DNA from: Lachnospiraceae bacterium | Lineage (GTDB): Bacteria > Bacillota_A > Clostridia > Lachnospirales > Lachnospiraceae | Assembly: GCA_021770615.1 (NCBI GenBank) | Contig: JAETQR010000023.1 | Coordinates: 4,385-68,384 of the forward strand | DNA: 64,000 nt | Direction of reading: 5' to 3' | Part shown: positions 47,601-55,829 of the stretch, in pieces | Layout of the letters: each line of letters opens with the position of its first letter | Numbering within the stretch: position 1 is the first letter of the stretch | Position numbers and translations under genes: made by a program | The notes under the pieces: generated by a model | The model's input: the letters and a program-made list of their open reading frames with translations, nothing else | The model's database searches: none | What the model was told of the DNA's origin: nothing

Positions 47601-49603
47601 CGGCATCTGTGGCATGGAATCCGTCGAAAGTGCCGAAAGCAACAGAGAAAACCGATGGGACACTCCAGTATACCGTGATGGTAGGAAGTAAATCTTACAC
47701 AGCGACACTGGAAAATAAAGATAAGGTCAATGAAAAGACGATTACGGCAGCGGACTTAAATGCCGCAGTCTGGAAGGAGAACAATTCGGGAACGGCCAAA
47801 AAGCCTGCGGATTTTGGATTTTCCGTGTCTGCACAGGGAACGTCGATCCGGTTTACTACGACCGCTGTCGGCAGCGCCCAGAGTATCCGGGTTACGGAAG
47901 TGAGAAATCCGATCGTCAGCACTACACCGACGATCACGGCAAGCCTTACAAAGGATGCAGGCGGGAATGTGACGGGTATCGCACTAAATTCTACCACTGC
48001 TTTTACTGCGAAACCGTTTAGCGGGCTTTCTGCTTTGCAGCCAAAGAACAATGGAACCAAGACTACCCAGCCGACGCCTTATGCTCCGGCAAATCTCGGC
48101 AGCAGGTCCGCACTGACGACAAGGAGGCCGCTATCTATACCGGATTCCGTTACCATCTCAGATGATAACAATACATTGCAGTTCACCTACAGATACCACA
48201 ATGGGGTTGCACAGTCAGTTGATATCAAGCTGGATAATGGGACATACAGCCGTGCCCGGTTACAGGAGATGCTCCAACAGAAACTGGATGCCAGTTTAGA
48301 AGCGGATCCGGCATACAAAGGCGAGGGACTGACAGTCCAGGTGGGTGACCAGATCACACTGGAGTCAAAGATGATAGGCAGGTATAGTATCAATTCTCTG
48401 GATGGTGGATTTTATAAAGAGGTAATGATGGGCACGACGATCCGCAAGACAGATCAAAAGACGGCATACATGGCAGGAAAACCGGTAGTAGATGACGTTT
48501 ACATCGCCGGGCGCAAGGATATCCGGAATAAATCTACCAAAATCCAGGAGGATACGAATGATGAATTAAATGTCGATCTCACGATCAACGGAAAGGTGAC
48601 GACGCTGAAAATGAAGCTGGATCCGGGAACATATAATTCCGATGAACTTGTGAAACAGATCCAGGGGAAATTGTCACAACAGCTTAAGAAAAACCAGCTT
48701 CCCGAGGATATGATCCAGGCAGGAGTAGGCGTTTATAATACGGGGGCGGCAGGTGCAGATGATAAAAATTCACTGTTCTTTTATTTGAATAAAAAGCTGG
48801 ATCTGGAACCGGGTAGTTATGGGATCGATGGTTTGAGTGGAAAGGCATTGTTTAGTATTTTTTATAAGACAGATGGTGATCCGATCCCCGCATATGTAAC
48901 GGGGACGAAGGACATTAGTGGCGGCATTGAGATTGAAGAAGACGAAAACGAGTTTTCAATCGATGTGGATGGTAAGACGTATACATATGAGATTCCGGCG
49001 GGTACTTATGATACGGCCGGAGCGTTGGTGGATGCTGTGAATACTGCGATTCAGGATGCAAAGGATGATTCGTTTTTGAAGGCGTCGTTATCAGGAAATG
49101 CGCTGAAACTCAGTTATACAAAACTTGGCGAGCACAAGATCGAGAACATTCAGGGGGCGGCGAAACTGGCACTGTTTTATAAAACTTCAGGCCGTTTTGA
49201 TGAGGAAGTGGATGAATGGCTCCAGACCGGTGCGAATGATGGACAGGGAGTCAAGCTGGAGAGATACAGTGTGAGTACACTGGCGATGGGGATTAATTCG
49301 ATCACGATCAGCGGACATAAATATGCGGATAAGGCGCTTCGCAGGATTGATGATGCCATGAGGCATCTGAGTTCTGTGCGGAGTAAGTATGGGGCGCTGC
49401 AAAACCGGCTTGAGTACACGGTGAATGTAGATAACATTGCTGCCGAAAACACACAGAATTCAGAATCCAACGACCGGGATACAGACATGGCGTCTGAAAT
49501 GGTGCAGTATGCGAAGAGCAAGATCCTGCAGCAAAGCGGTGTGAGTGTATTAAGCCAGGCGAACCAGCATACACAGTCCGTGCTTGCCTTACTGAACCAG
49601 TAA
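44699..49603 (+). CDS. Giant flagellin (1634 residues) with about eleven IN-like repeats
   Basis: Filament subunit. D0/D1 ends are intact: MIIQHNMAALNAMTQLGITN, LSSGYRVNRAADDAATLAIS and MLHRMRELAVQSLND at the start; ALRRIDDAMRHLSSVRSKYG, QNRLEYTVNVDNIAAEN and a terminal SVLALLNQ at the end. The 1350-residue variable region contains about eleven repeats of a unit with N-x-F-x-[IL]-x-V-[DN]-G, then a Leu/Ile-x-x-G-x-Y turn and an amphipathic helix, starting near residues 170, 270, 397, 530, 644, 770, 880, 987, 1150, 1280 and 1410. These resemble the flagellin hook IN motif (PF07196). Ordinary flagellins are 270-500 residues. GGAGG precedes the ATG. No other flagellar genes are in the window. 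It should form a thick, decorated filament with the upstream flagellinolysin. Confidence 0.9.
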   Translation: MIIQHNMAALNAMTQLGITNGNLRKAAERLSSGYRVNRAADDAATLAISEKKRAQIRGLLRAARNAQDGISFVQTGDGAMNQIGAMLHRMRELAVQSLNDGVWEPDDQAAMQMEFDELQSEIDRVNDQTEFNKKMVFEHYADDYSMLEGNSVWSQHQNHTIDDTNSSLSVKYVVVEEDGTETEKEKTFTIPEGTYTTQELMDEMDDVITTMGDEADGLYLEYTEAHTCNMVLQNGKEVKDVSGGLSYLFFDSYGGNQSGALIGTTVFFPGDPLVVKAGENDQLHFRIEYFDGKSQELDINVAPDGYTRNDMIKYLNDYQFADGKKLADYGMKASEYGAASIQIGGEEGIITGLKGNMFAIDENHFDSVFYDNTKYGSVKEVPAVFTGGDVLNASDVNVSKFEIDSTNDTLRLRVNGGTYETVKLDAGSYSITAMVSELQNKLNEKNLDIKVTQHTTTGVSTPNGNTNYRFSGLTLTTNTVGKKGTIEFDIPGSSAYDMLFVKRAYTDQGRVPANASGTYTGSVPTVTGGGAFNSNDHFPMTLDSSNNSFILEVTEQGEPLKKKKITLTEKNYQSLGELVQEITDRISDQTDYKGKIYAYGYDNKVRVAAMSGNNTVTKIDVAKNGTNSGYDLLFAGEVILYPVDKNILVDLKQQPDASGKITLTDLNNKMYVDVAGEKRTITIPPGVYTPEKLVELLNESDLKGKVTESSRSSVSSTYYGTTVTNTTGYESGKETPCTNPAPVPGRGGKVDGSTQVKDGTPASCQLGGYLAAYTKIDGTNNQFKININEKPYTVTLKDSTGSGYTQAALAKELEDRINEVTSEANRVKVDVNNGHLRFTTVAVGEGKSVNVTGCACSFLSSVNTNKSKGHTSTSSLRTDIYPLTLTSSTNAFTIKVDGKPETVYLEAKTYNSLSQIKDELKKKLSGKVDVTQSGNSLTFERTTAGSGSVSLDLKNSGTAGALIFKDSPASVAWNPSKVPKATEKTDGTLQYTVMVGSKSYTATLENKDKVNEKTITAADLNAAVWKENNSGTAKKPADFGFSVSAQGTSIRFTTTAVGSAQSIRVTEVRNPIVSTTPTITASLTKDAGGNVTGIALNSTTAFTAKPFSGLSALQPKNNGTKTTQPTPYAPANLGSRSALTTRRPLSIPDSVTISDDNNTLQFTYRYHNGVAQSVDIKLDNGTYSRARLQEMLQQKLDASLEADPAYKGEGLTVQVGDQITLESKMIGRYSINSLDGGFYKEVMMGTTIRKTDQKTAYMAGKPVVDDVYIAGRKDIRNKSTKIQEDTNDELNVDLTINGKVTTLKMKLDPGTYNSDELVKQIQGKLSQQLKKNQLPEDMIQAGVGVYNTGAAGADDKNSLFFYLNKKLDLEPGSYGIDGLSGKALFSIFYKTDGDPIPAYVTGTKDISGGIEIEEDENEFSIDVDGKTYTYEIPAGTYDTAGALVDAVNTAIQDAKDDSFLKASLSGNALKLSYTKLGEHKIENIQGAAKLALFYKTSGRFDEEVDEWLQTGANDGQGVKLERYSVSTLAMGINSITISGHKYADKALRRIDDAMRHLSSVRSKYGALQNRLEYTVNVDNIAAENTQNSESNDRDTDMASEMVQYAKSKILQQSGVSVLSQANQHTQSVLALLNQ

Positions 49604-49746
49604 AGCTGCTGTCTTTTCCGTATCGGGATAGGCAGATCGTATGAGTTGAAAAATTTGTAATTTTCGTTCATATGTGGTACAATGATTGTTGTTAGAGAAA
49701 ACATGAAATGCAGAGTTAAAAGATGTTAGAAAAGGAAGGTGTTGTT

Positions 49747-49860
49747 ATGGGACTGATCGCAGGAGCAGTGGCAATCGTTATAATTGCTGTCGTTGTTGTT
49801 GTGGCCGCTGTTACGGGCGTTATTGCAGGAGTAAAGGATACTTTGAAAGATGATGAGTAA
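49747..49860 (+). CDS. 37-residue single-span membrane protein
   Basis: MGLIAGAVAIVIIAVVVVVA followed by a short charged tail (KDTLKDDE). One membrane helix. AAAAGGAAGG lies ten bases before the ATG. It is the first of three closely packed small genes. Function unknown. Confidence 0.65.
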   Translation: MGLIAGAVAIVIIAVVVVVAAVTGVIAGVKDTLKDDE

Positions 49861-49870
49861 GGAGGTACAA

Positions 49871-50101
49871 ATGAATCAGCACGGGAGAAAAATGATCGCC
49901 CCGATCTTTATTGCTGTATTGTTTGTGTTATATTATGTAGGATTCGCTGTTTTTTTAGCCCTGATCGAGGGCATACCGGCGCCAGCTGTCGCGGCAGGTT
50001 TGATCATTCCGCTGATCCTGGCGGCAGTGATGGTCGGAGTGACGGTGAGCCGGATCAAAGAAATAAGGAGTGGAGAAGAAGATGATCTTAGTAAATACTG
50101 A
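49871..50101 (+). CDS. Small two-span membrane protein
   Basis: 76 residues with two hydrophobic segments (about 10-31 and 37-58) and a charged C-terminus ending EEDDLSKY. AAGGAGGTACAA directly precedes ATG 49871; an in-frame ATG at 49850 is less well placed. The end overlaps the YbjQ-family gene by 20 bases, so the two are probably translationally coupled. No family recognised. Confidence 0.68.
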   Translation: MNQHGRKMIAPIFIAVLFVLYYVGFAVFLALIEGIPAPAVAAGLIIPLILAAVMVGVTVSRIKEIRSGEEDDLSKY

Positions 50102-50396
50102 TTATATTAGTGGAAAAGAATTTGAAATGCTTGGGCTGGTAAAGGGAAGTACGATACAGTCTAAAAATGTTGGGCGTGATATCACTCAGAGTTTCAAGAC
50201 GTTAGTCGGTGGGGAACTGAAAGCCTACACAGATATGATGAATGATGCAAGGGCTCTTGCTACAAAGCGTATGGTAGCGGAAGCAGAGGGAATGGGTGCA
50301 GATGCGATCGTAAATGTCCGGTATGCATCGGCGGCTGTCATGCAGGGAGCTGCCGAGGTCATGGCCTATGGAACAGCAGTAAAATTTATCGGATAA
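50082..50396 (+). CDS. YbjQ/UPF0145 family protein
   Basis: 104 residues starting MILVNTDYISGKEFEMLGLV, with GRDITQSFKTLVGGELKAY and GADAIVNVRYASAAVM typical of the UPF0145 (YbjQ) family, which forms pentamers and has been called a heavy-metal-binding domain without a proven role. A GTG at 50070 is in frame; ATG 50082 is preferred with GGAGTGGAG ahead. It follows two small membrane proteins, hinting at a membrane-associated complex. Confidence 0.85.
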   Translation: MILVNTDYISGKEFEMLGLVKGSTIQSKNVGRDITQSFKTLVGGELKAYTDMMNDARALATKRMVAEAEGMGADAIVNVRYASAAVMQGAAEVMAYGTAVKFIG

Positions 50397-50558
50397 AAGG
50401 CGGAATGTTGGTTTAAAGTGTCAAAGGTACTGGAAATGAAGTGCTTTTGGCACTTTGTACAGTATAGGATCCGGGTGTGAAAAGGGAGCACCGGAAAGGA
50501 ATATTAAATTTCTGTATCTGCTGACAGTAACAGTAGAAGGGGAGGAAAGAGAAGGAAA

Positions 50559-52484
50559 ATGAAACATCGGGAAAGGCGGCAGTATATTTTCACGGTTTTT
50601 TTTACGTTGATTGCTCTGGTGGTAATGACTGCTTATAATTTTGTCTCTTTTTATTCCAATGCGGTCTCTAACATGATCGCAATGGGAGAAAGCTCTCTTG
50701 CGCAGGAGACGGAGCAGCTCAACGGCTATATCGCGAAAGGAATGGATGTCCTTCAGGTGACGGCAATAACTGTGGAGTATATGATGCAGCAGGGCGCTTC
50801 TCCGAAGGCTTTGGAAGCGTTTCTTCAGAAGGAATCAGAACGGTATATGGCGGAGATCGATCCAAACTTTACGGGGATTTACGGTCTGTTTCAGGGGAAT
50901 TATCTCGATGGCATCGGCTGGGTGCCGGATGCCGATTATGTGCCCCAGGAACGGGAATGGTATATTGCGGCGCAAAAGGCGGGCGGGAGACCGACCGTGG
51001 TGTCGCCCTATCTGGATGCCCAGACGAATACGGTCATGATCTCGGTCAGCCAGCTTCTTTATGATGATGAGAGTGTGATTTCTTTTGACATTGTTATGGA
51101 CCAGATCCAGATCATCACACAGAGCATTAATCTGGACGGTATGGGATATGGATTTGTCATAGACAAGGAAGGATTGGTAGTTGCACATTCTGACGAGACA
51201 GAAAAGGGAAAAAATTATCAGACGGATGCGCAGATGGATAATCTGCTTAAGAAGGTGTATACGGAAGGTGAAGGCACGTTTGATATAACCGTGAATGGTG
51301 AAGATTGCACAGTATTTGCAGATACCGTATCGAGTGACTGGCATGTGGTTATGATCGTCAGTAACACAAAATTATATCATGATATACGAAACATATTGTT
51401 CCGGAATATTGGTCTTTGTGTAATCGTTTTTGTTATGGTTGTGTTTTTCTGTACATGGGCTTTTCGGAGGATTGGCATACATATGCGCAATGCGGAAGAG
51501 AGCAGGAAGAATGTGGAGAAGCTGAACGATACACTCCTGCGTACGATCGCGCGCACGATCGATGCGAAGGACCGGTATACGAACGGGCATTCCCAGAGAG
51601 TTGCCAAGTATGTGGCTGCGATCGCAGAGCGCATGGGAAAGGGCAGAGAGGAGCAGCAGCAGTTCTATGATGCGGCGCTTCTGCACGATGTCGGTAAAAT
51701 ACATATTCCGGATGCCATCATCAATAAGTCGACACGTCTGACGGAAAAGGAGTTTGAATATATCAAACTGCATCCGGTGGCGGGATACTGCATTTTGAGG
51801 GATATCAAACAGAATGCACTGATCGCCAGCGCAGCAAAATGGCATCATGAGCGTTATGACGGGAATGGTTATCCCAATGGTCTTTCCGGGAAAAATATTC
51901 CGGAGGTCGCAAGGATCGTCGGGGTGGCCGACGCATATGACGCCATGACCTCCAATAGAAGTTACCGGAAGATCATGCCCCAGGATCAGGTGCGTTCTGA
52001 GATAGAAAACGGACGGGGCAGGCAGTTCGACCCGGAAATAGCTGATATCATGCTTGAGATGATCGATGAGGATAAGGAATATAAATTGCGGCAGAAGACA
52101 GGTCTTGTTACGAATATCCTGGTAGTGGATGGCGACCTGGAAAATCTTGACCGGATTGAACAGCTTCTGAAGGATGAGATGGGGCATGTCATTCACAAGG
52201 CAGATTCGGGGGCAGCCGCATTAAAGCTGATACAGGAGATTCCAATGGACATTGTGCTGTTGGATATTCAGATGCCGGATATGGATGGGTTTGAGGTTTA
52301 TGCAAAGATCAGGGAGATGGCGGAGATCCCTGTGGTATTTCTGACAGCAGATAAGTCTTTGGAAGTCATCCAAAAGATAAACGCTCTTTGTATAGAGGAT
52401 TATCTCGTCAAACCATTTATGCCACAGGCCCTTTTGGAGATCCTGCACAGTATTCTGCAGGAGAAAGAGGGAGAGACGCTGTAG
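50559..52484 (+). CDS. Membrane sensor with HD-GYP phosphodiesterase and C-terminal receiver domain
   Basis: 641 residues. A membrane span (about 9-30), an extracellular dCACHE-like sensor (about 40-265), a second span (about 279-300), a linker, then an HD-GYP domain with HSQRV, HDVGK (H376-D377-K380), HHERYDGNGYP and DAYDAMTSNRSYRK, which degrades cyclic-di-GMP. From about 517 a CheY-like receiver domain follows, with phospho-acceptor D569 in LLDIQMPDMDGF. Sensors of this type usually end at HD-GYP or carry the receiver at the N-terminus, so this order is unusual. Near the flagellin genes a motility role is plausible. Confidence 0.9.
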   Translation: MKHRERRQYIFTVFFTLIALVVMTAYNFVSFYSNAVSNMIAMGESSLAQETEQLNGYIAKGMDVLQVTAITVEYMMQQGASPKALEAFLQKESERYMAEIDPNFTGIYGLFQGNYLDGIGWVPDADYVPQEREWYIAAQKAGGRPTVVSPYLDAQTNTVMISVSQLLYDDESVISFDIVMDQIQIITQSINLDGMGYGFVIDKEGLVVAHSDETEKGKNYQTDAQMDNLLKKVYTEGEGTFDITVNGEDCTVFADTVSSDWHVVMIVSNTKLYHDIRNILFRNIGLCVIVFVMVVFFCTWAFRRIGIHMRNAEESRKNVEKLNDTLLRTIARTIDAKDRYTNGHSQRVAKYVAAIAERMGKGREEQQQFYDAALLHDVGKIHIPDAIINKSTRLTEKEFEYIKLHPVAGYCILRDIKQNALIASAAKWHHERYDGNGYPNGLSGKNIPEVARIVGVADAYDAMTSNRSYRKIMPQDQVRSEIENGRGRQFDPEIADIMLEMIDEDKEYKLRQKTGLVTNILVVDGDLENLDRIEQLLKDEMGHVIHKADSGAAALKLIQEIPMDIVLLDIQMPDMDGFEVYAKIREMAEIPVVFLTADKSLEVIQKINALCIEDYLVKPFMPQALLEILHSILQEKEGETL

Positions 52485-52505
52485 TGTTATAAAGATGTCA
52501 GTCTG

Positions 52506-52536
52506 AAAGACCCGGATATTTTAACCGGGTCTTTTT
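52506..52536 (+). terminator. Terminator after the HD-GYP gene
   Basis: AAAGACCCGG at 52506-52515 pairs with CCGGGTCTTT at 52525-52534, loop ATATTTTAA, followed by T-run. Confidence 0.9.
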
Positions 52537-52605
52537 ACAACTGCTTAACAACTTTGTGTTACACTGGTTTAAAATTTGGAAAAATAACTGGAGGGAGAGA
52601 GCGGC

Positions 52606-53265
52606 ATGGCACAGATCCTTATTGTGGAGGACGAAGAATTAATCAATAATCTGATCAAAGAAAACCTGGCTTTGGCAGGACACAGATGTACGCAGATTTA
52701 TGATGGTGCGAAGGCAAAAGAAATAATAAGGGAACAAGATTTTGACCTGATCCTTCTGGATCTTATGCTGCCGGGGTGTTCCGGCTACGATGTTTTAGAA
52801 AAATGTAACCATACGCCGGTGATCATTTTGACAGCGAGAGATGATGTACAGGATAAAGTAAAAGGCCTGAACAGAGGGGCGGAGGATTATATCGTAAAGC
52901 CTTTTGATATGTTGGAACTGATCGCCCGTGTAAATGTAGTACTGAGGAGAAACGCAGGTGACCAGAAAGAGGTGTTCCTGGCGGGGGAGCTGTGTGTGGA
53001 TCTGCAGTCCCACATCGTAAGTGTTGGTGGGAAAGAGATTTCTCTTACATTAAAGGAGTACGAGCTTTTGGAATATTTTATCCGGAATCAGAATATTGCG
53101 CTGGCGAGAGAGCGGTTGATTGAACAGGTATGGGGATTTGATTATGAAGGAGATACCAGAACGGTAGATGTGCATGTTGCTGCGCTCCGCCGTAAACTGA
53201 ATCTTGGCTCTATGCTAAAGACAGTGTACAAGCTGGTGGGGTATCGTCTGGAGGTTTTGAGATGA
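52606..53265 (+). CDS. OmpR-family response regulator
   Basis: 219 residues. The receiver has acidic pocket EDEE, phospho-acceptor D52 in LILLDLMLPG, and the Lys in YIVKPFD. The C-terminal winged helix (about 120-219) has EISLTLKEYELLEYF and TVDVHVAALRRKL. GGAGGGAGAG precedes the ATG. Its stop overlaps the kinase start (ATGA), so regulator and kinase are made together. Confidence 0.95.
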   Translation: MAQILIVEDEELINNLIKENLALAGHRCTQIYDGAKAKEIIREQDFDLILLDLMLPGCSGYDVLEKCNHTPVIILTARDDVQDKVKGLNRGAEDYIVKPFDMLELIARVNVVLRRNAGDQKEVFLAGELCVDLQSHIVSVGGKEISLTLKEYELLEYFIRNQNIALARERLIEQVWGFDYEGDTRTVDVHVAALRRKLNLGSMLKTVYKLVGYRLEVLR

Positions 53266-54695
53266 AAATATGGGAAAGGATCTATGTGGTCGTCATTGCC
53301 CTTTTCTTGATCGTGCTGAATGTCTGTAATGTTCTTGTCTTTCGTTCTTCTTATCAAAAGAGTGTAGATTCCGTAAAACAGATGGCGGAATCGTACTGGA
53401 GGCAGATTGCTGTTCCCATGACGGAGGATCTGGCTGAGATGGGATCCGGAGAGGCAGCAGAGTGGCGGCTGTTTCAAAGCTATGTGTCAAATTACAATAC
53501 ACGCGACCGGGCATTTGAGCTCTGGCGGGGCGGGGAACTTCGTGCCCGGTCAGAAACCGGAAGCCAGGTGACATATTCTGCCAGTGAAGGGAAGCTGGAT
53601 TCTGAGTTTGTGCGGGACGCAGAACAGGACGAGCTGCTTGGATCGGGAGAGCACATGGGGCAGATCGTGATCTTAGTGCAAGAGGGAAGGAAATATACCT
53701 GCGCATCCGGAGAACTTAGCGGAACGGACTACCGGCTCGTGGTTTATGAAAATGTGACAGAGGTACTTGGCATATGGGAGAGGCAGATCCATACTTTTAT
53801 ATGGATGGAGATGGGTGCCTCTCTTGTAATGGCGATATTACTTTATCTGATCATAAGAAAATTTCTTCAGCCGGTGTCCAGACTATCGGAGATGACGGCA
53901 AAGATAGCGGTGGGAGATTATGATTGTCTGCTCGAGGTAAAGGGAAGGGATGAGTTGTCAGATCTGGCACGGGATATCAACCATATGACAGAACAGATAC
54001 GGGAGAATATGGAAAATAAAGAGGCAGAGGCAAGGCACAAACAGGAATTTGTCGATGCGTTGTCTCATGAGCTGAGGACGCCGCTTACTTCTGTCCGTGG
54101 TTATGCGGAACTTGTCCGGAATACCGCTGTCAGCAAAGAAAAACAGATCGAATATATGGATTATATCGTGAGGGAATCCGGACGTATGATCAGCATTACA
54201 GAGACATTGCGCCAGGTTATTTTATTGCAGCAGGATGAGATGGAGACCGGGGAGATTTCATTGGGAGAACTTGTTCTCTGGCTGAGGGAGGCCGCAGAAC
54301 AGCAACTGTCGCAAAAAAGGATCTGCTGGGATATTCAGGATGAGGGAGGAAAAATCGTAGGAAACCGGATACTGACGGAACTTTTTTTCCTGAATCTGAT
54401 GCGGAACAGTTTTCATGCCTGTGAGGAAAATGGAATCGTCTCTGTCCGGATCAGTGAGAAAGGAGCGACAGTCACAGACAATGGGATTGGCATGACAGAG
54501 GAGTGTAAGGAGCATATCTTTGAACCATTTTACAGGGAAGACAAGTCGAGGAGCCGCAAAGCAGGGGGCACTGGTCTCGGTATGTATCTGTGCCGTTATA
54601 TTGCCGATAAGCATCACTGGCAGATCGCGATCGACTCAGGCAAAGGTATGGGAACAAAAATAGAAGTGAGTTTTTACAACTCTTTTATAACATGA
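53262..54695 (+). CDS. Sensor histidine kinase
   Basis: 477 residues with two membrane spans (about 7-27 and 178-198) enclosing a 150-residue extracellular sensor, a HAMP domain (RLSEMTAKIAVGDYD), HisKA with H269 in ALSHELRTPLTSVRGYAEL, and an ATPase domain with N-box FLNLMRNSFHAC, DNGIGM and GGTGLGMYLC. Partner of the adjacent regulator. The next gene encodes a wall-hydrolase-like protein, so the pair may control envelope genes. Confidence 0.94.
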   Translation: MKIWERIYVVVIALFLIVLNVCNVLVFRSSYQKSVDSVKQMAESYWRQIAVPMTEDLAEMGSGEAAEWRLFQSYVSNYNTRDRAFELWRGGELRARSETGSQVTYSASEGKLDSEFVRDAEQDELLGSGEHMGQIVILVQEGRKYTCASGELSGTDYRLVVYENVTEVLGIWERQIHTFIWMEMGASLVMAILLYLIIRKFLQPVSRLSEMTAKIAVGDYDCLLEVKGRDELSDLARDINHMTEQIRENMENKEAEARHKQEFVDALSHELRTPLTSVRGYAELVRNTAVSKEKQIEYMDYIVRESGRMISITETLRQVILLQQDEMETGEISLGELVLWLREAAEQQLSQKRICWDIQDEGGKIVGNRILTELFFLNLMRNSFHACEENGIVSVRISEKGATVTDNGIGMTEECKEHIFEPFYREDKSRSRKAGGTGLGMYLCRYIADKHHWQIAIDSGKGMGTKIEVSFYNSFIT

Positions 54696-54773
54696 TAAAA
54701 ACTACCGAAAATGCGGAGTGTATCATAATCTTGTAACGAAAATACAACACAGAATAAAAAGGAGGGTTCAGAC

Positions 54774-55544
54774 ATGAAACATTCATGGAAACTTTGCGTT
54801 ATTTTTGGTAGTATGTTTGTCGTTGTTGTGATGGGGGCATTGCTTTTGTTAAATGGGGCGATGGCATCCGCAGATGGAGAAAGGAGGGAATTCCGTACCG
54901 GCGGGGCAGTCAGTGACAGCGGGGGCATGGGAACCAGCGGGTCTGCCATATCCGAAAGGAAAAAATCCGGGGAACCTGAACCGGAGGCAGAAAGTGAATC
55001 AATAGAAAAGGACTTCCTTTCAGCCAATGCGTCCATTGCATATGGAATGGAAAAGCGTCCGTTTGGAGAGATGATAGCCGTTTTTGCAGCATTCTGGAAA
55101 GGTGTTCCTTACACATATGGAGGGGCGGAGCTTCCGGATGTTGATTCCATTGGCTGGGTGGACGGCGGGATAAATCAGGATCCGGAGATCAATTCGGAGA
55201 TCAACTGGACGGAAGGCTGGGGAGACGACCGGCTGGATGTGCGGGGGGTAGACAGTTCCGGATTTGTTCAGGCTGTTTTTAAGTATTACAAGATTGACCT
55301 GCCCCGTTCCTGCAGAGACCAGGAAAAGGCGGGCGAAGGTATCCAGATCAAAGATGCGAAAGCGGGCGATATTATTTTCTATGGCGCTAATGCTGATGAG
55401 GCAACTCATTGTGGTATCTATCTGGGGGATGGAAAAATTGTTCATTCCTCTTCCAAGGAGGGAAAGGTGATCATCAGTGATATGAATTATCGTAAGATTA
55501 TATCCGTAAGACGGGTCACAGGGGATTCTTTGGACAATAAATAA
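54774..55544 (+). CDS. NlpC/P60-like exported protein with Ser in place of the catalytic Cys
   Basis: 256 residues with an N-terminal membrane anchor or signal (about 7-29), an acidic low-complexity linker (EPEPEAESE) and a NlpC/P60 domain at about 105-250. The domain starts FWKGVPYTYGGAE and has an insertion of about 35 residues (VDGGINQDPEINSEI) before GVDSSGFVQAVF. In active enzymes this motif is DCSGF, so S161 replaces the nucleophile. The His is present in ATHCGIYLGDGKIVHSSS. It may be an inactive wall-binding protein or use a Ser nucleophile. AAAGGAGGGT precedes the ATG. It follows the two-component genes. Confidence 0.82.
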   Translation: MKHSWKLCVIFGSMFVVVVMGALLLLNGAMASADGERREFRTGGAVSDSGGMGTSGSAISERKKSGEPEPEAESESIEKDFLSANASIAYGMEKRPFGEMIAVFAAFWKGVPYTYGGAELPDVDSIGWVDGGINQDPEINSEINWTEGWGDDRLDVRGVDSSGFVQAVFKYYKIDLPRSCRDQEKAGEGIQIKDAKAGDIIFYGANADEATHCGIYLGDGKIVHSSSKEGKVIISDMNYRKIISVRRVTGDSLDNK

Positions 55545-55554
55545 AAAATAATAC

Positions 55555-55583
55555 TTGATTTTCTCTTCCTAAAGTGATATGAT
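55555..55583 (+). promoter_or_regulatory. Promoter of tRNA-Pro
   Basis: TTGATT at 55555-55560 and TATGAT at 55578-55583 with a 17-base spacer, 18 bases before the tRNA. Confidence 0.75.
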
Positions 55584-55601
55584 TTGCTTTGGGAAGAATT
55601 T

Positions 55602-55676
55602 CGGGGTATGGCTCAGCTTGGCTAGAGCGCATCGTTCGGGACGATGAGGCCGCAGGTTCGAATCCTGTTACCCCGA
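55602..55676 (+). tRNA. tRNA-Pro (anticodon CGG)
   Basis: Acceptor CGGGGTA (55602-55608) pairs with TACCCCG (55669-55675), discriminator A at 55676. The D arm reads GCTCAGCTTGGCTAGAGC. The anticodon arm is CATCG-TTCGGGA-CGATG, giving anticodon CGG, which reads CCG. The T arm is GCAGG-TTCGAAT-CCTGT. CCA is not encoded. Confidence 0.95.
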
Positions 55677-55686
55677 TAAAAGCTTG

Positions 55687-55718
55687 GCGGCGAGACGAGA
55701 GTTTCGCCGCTTCTTTTT
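55687..55718 (+). terminator. Terminator of tRNA-Pro
   Basis: GCGGCGAGA at 55687-55695 pairs with TTTCGCCGC at 55702-55710, followed by TTCTTTTT. Confidence 0.9.
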
Positions 55719-55795
55719 CATATCATCAGGAATATCCCGATTTGTGAAGTGCTTCCCCGGTCAGACAGACGTTTTGCGTCAGGTAGAAAAAAGAT

Positions 55796-55822
55796 TTGAC
55801 AATAGAAAGGAAAAGGTATAAT
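55796..55822 (+). promoter_or_regulatory. Promoter overlapping the start region of the M15 peptidase gene
   Basis: TTGACA at 55796-55801 and TATAAT at 55817-55822 are both perfect SigA boxes, but the spacer is 15 bases. Transcription would begin near 55829, next to the ATG at 55830, giving a leaderless or nearly leaderless mRNA. Confidence 0.5.
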
Positions 55823-55829
55823 TTATTTT

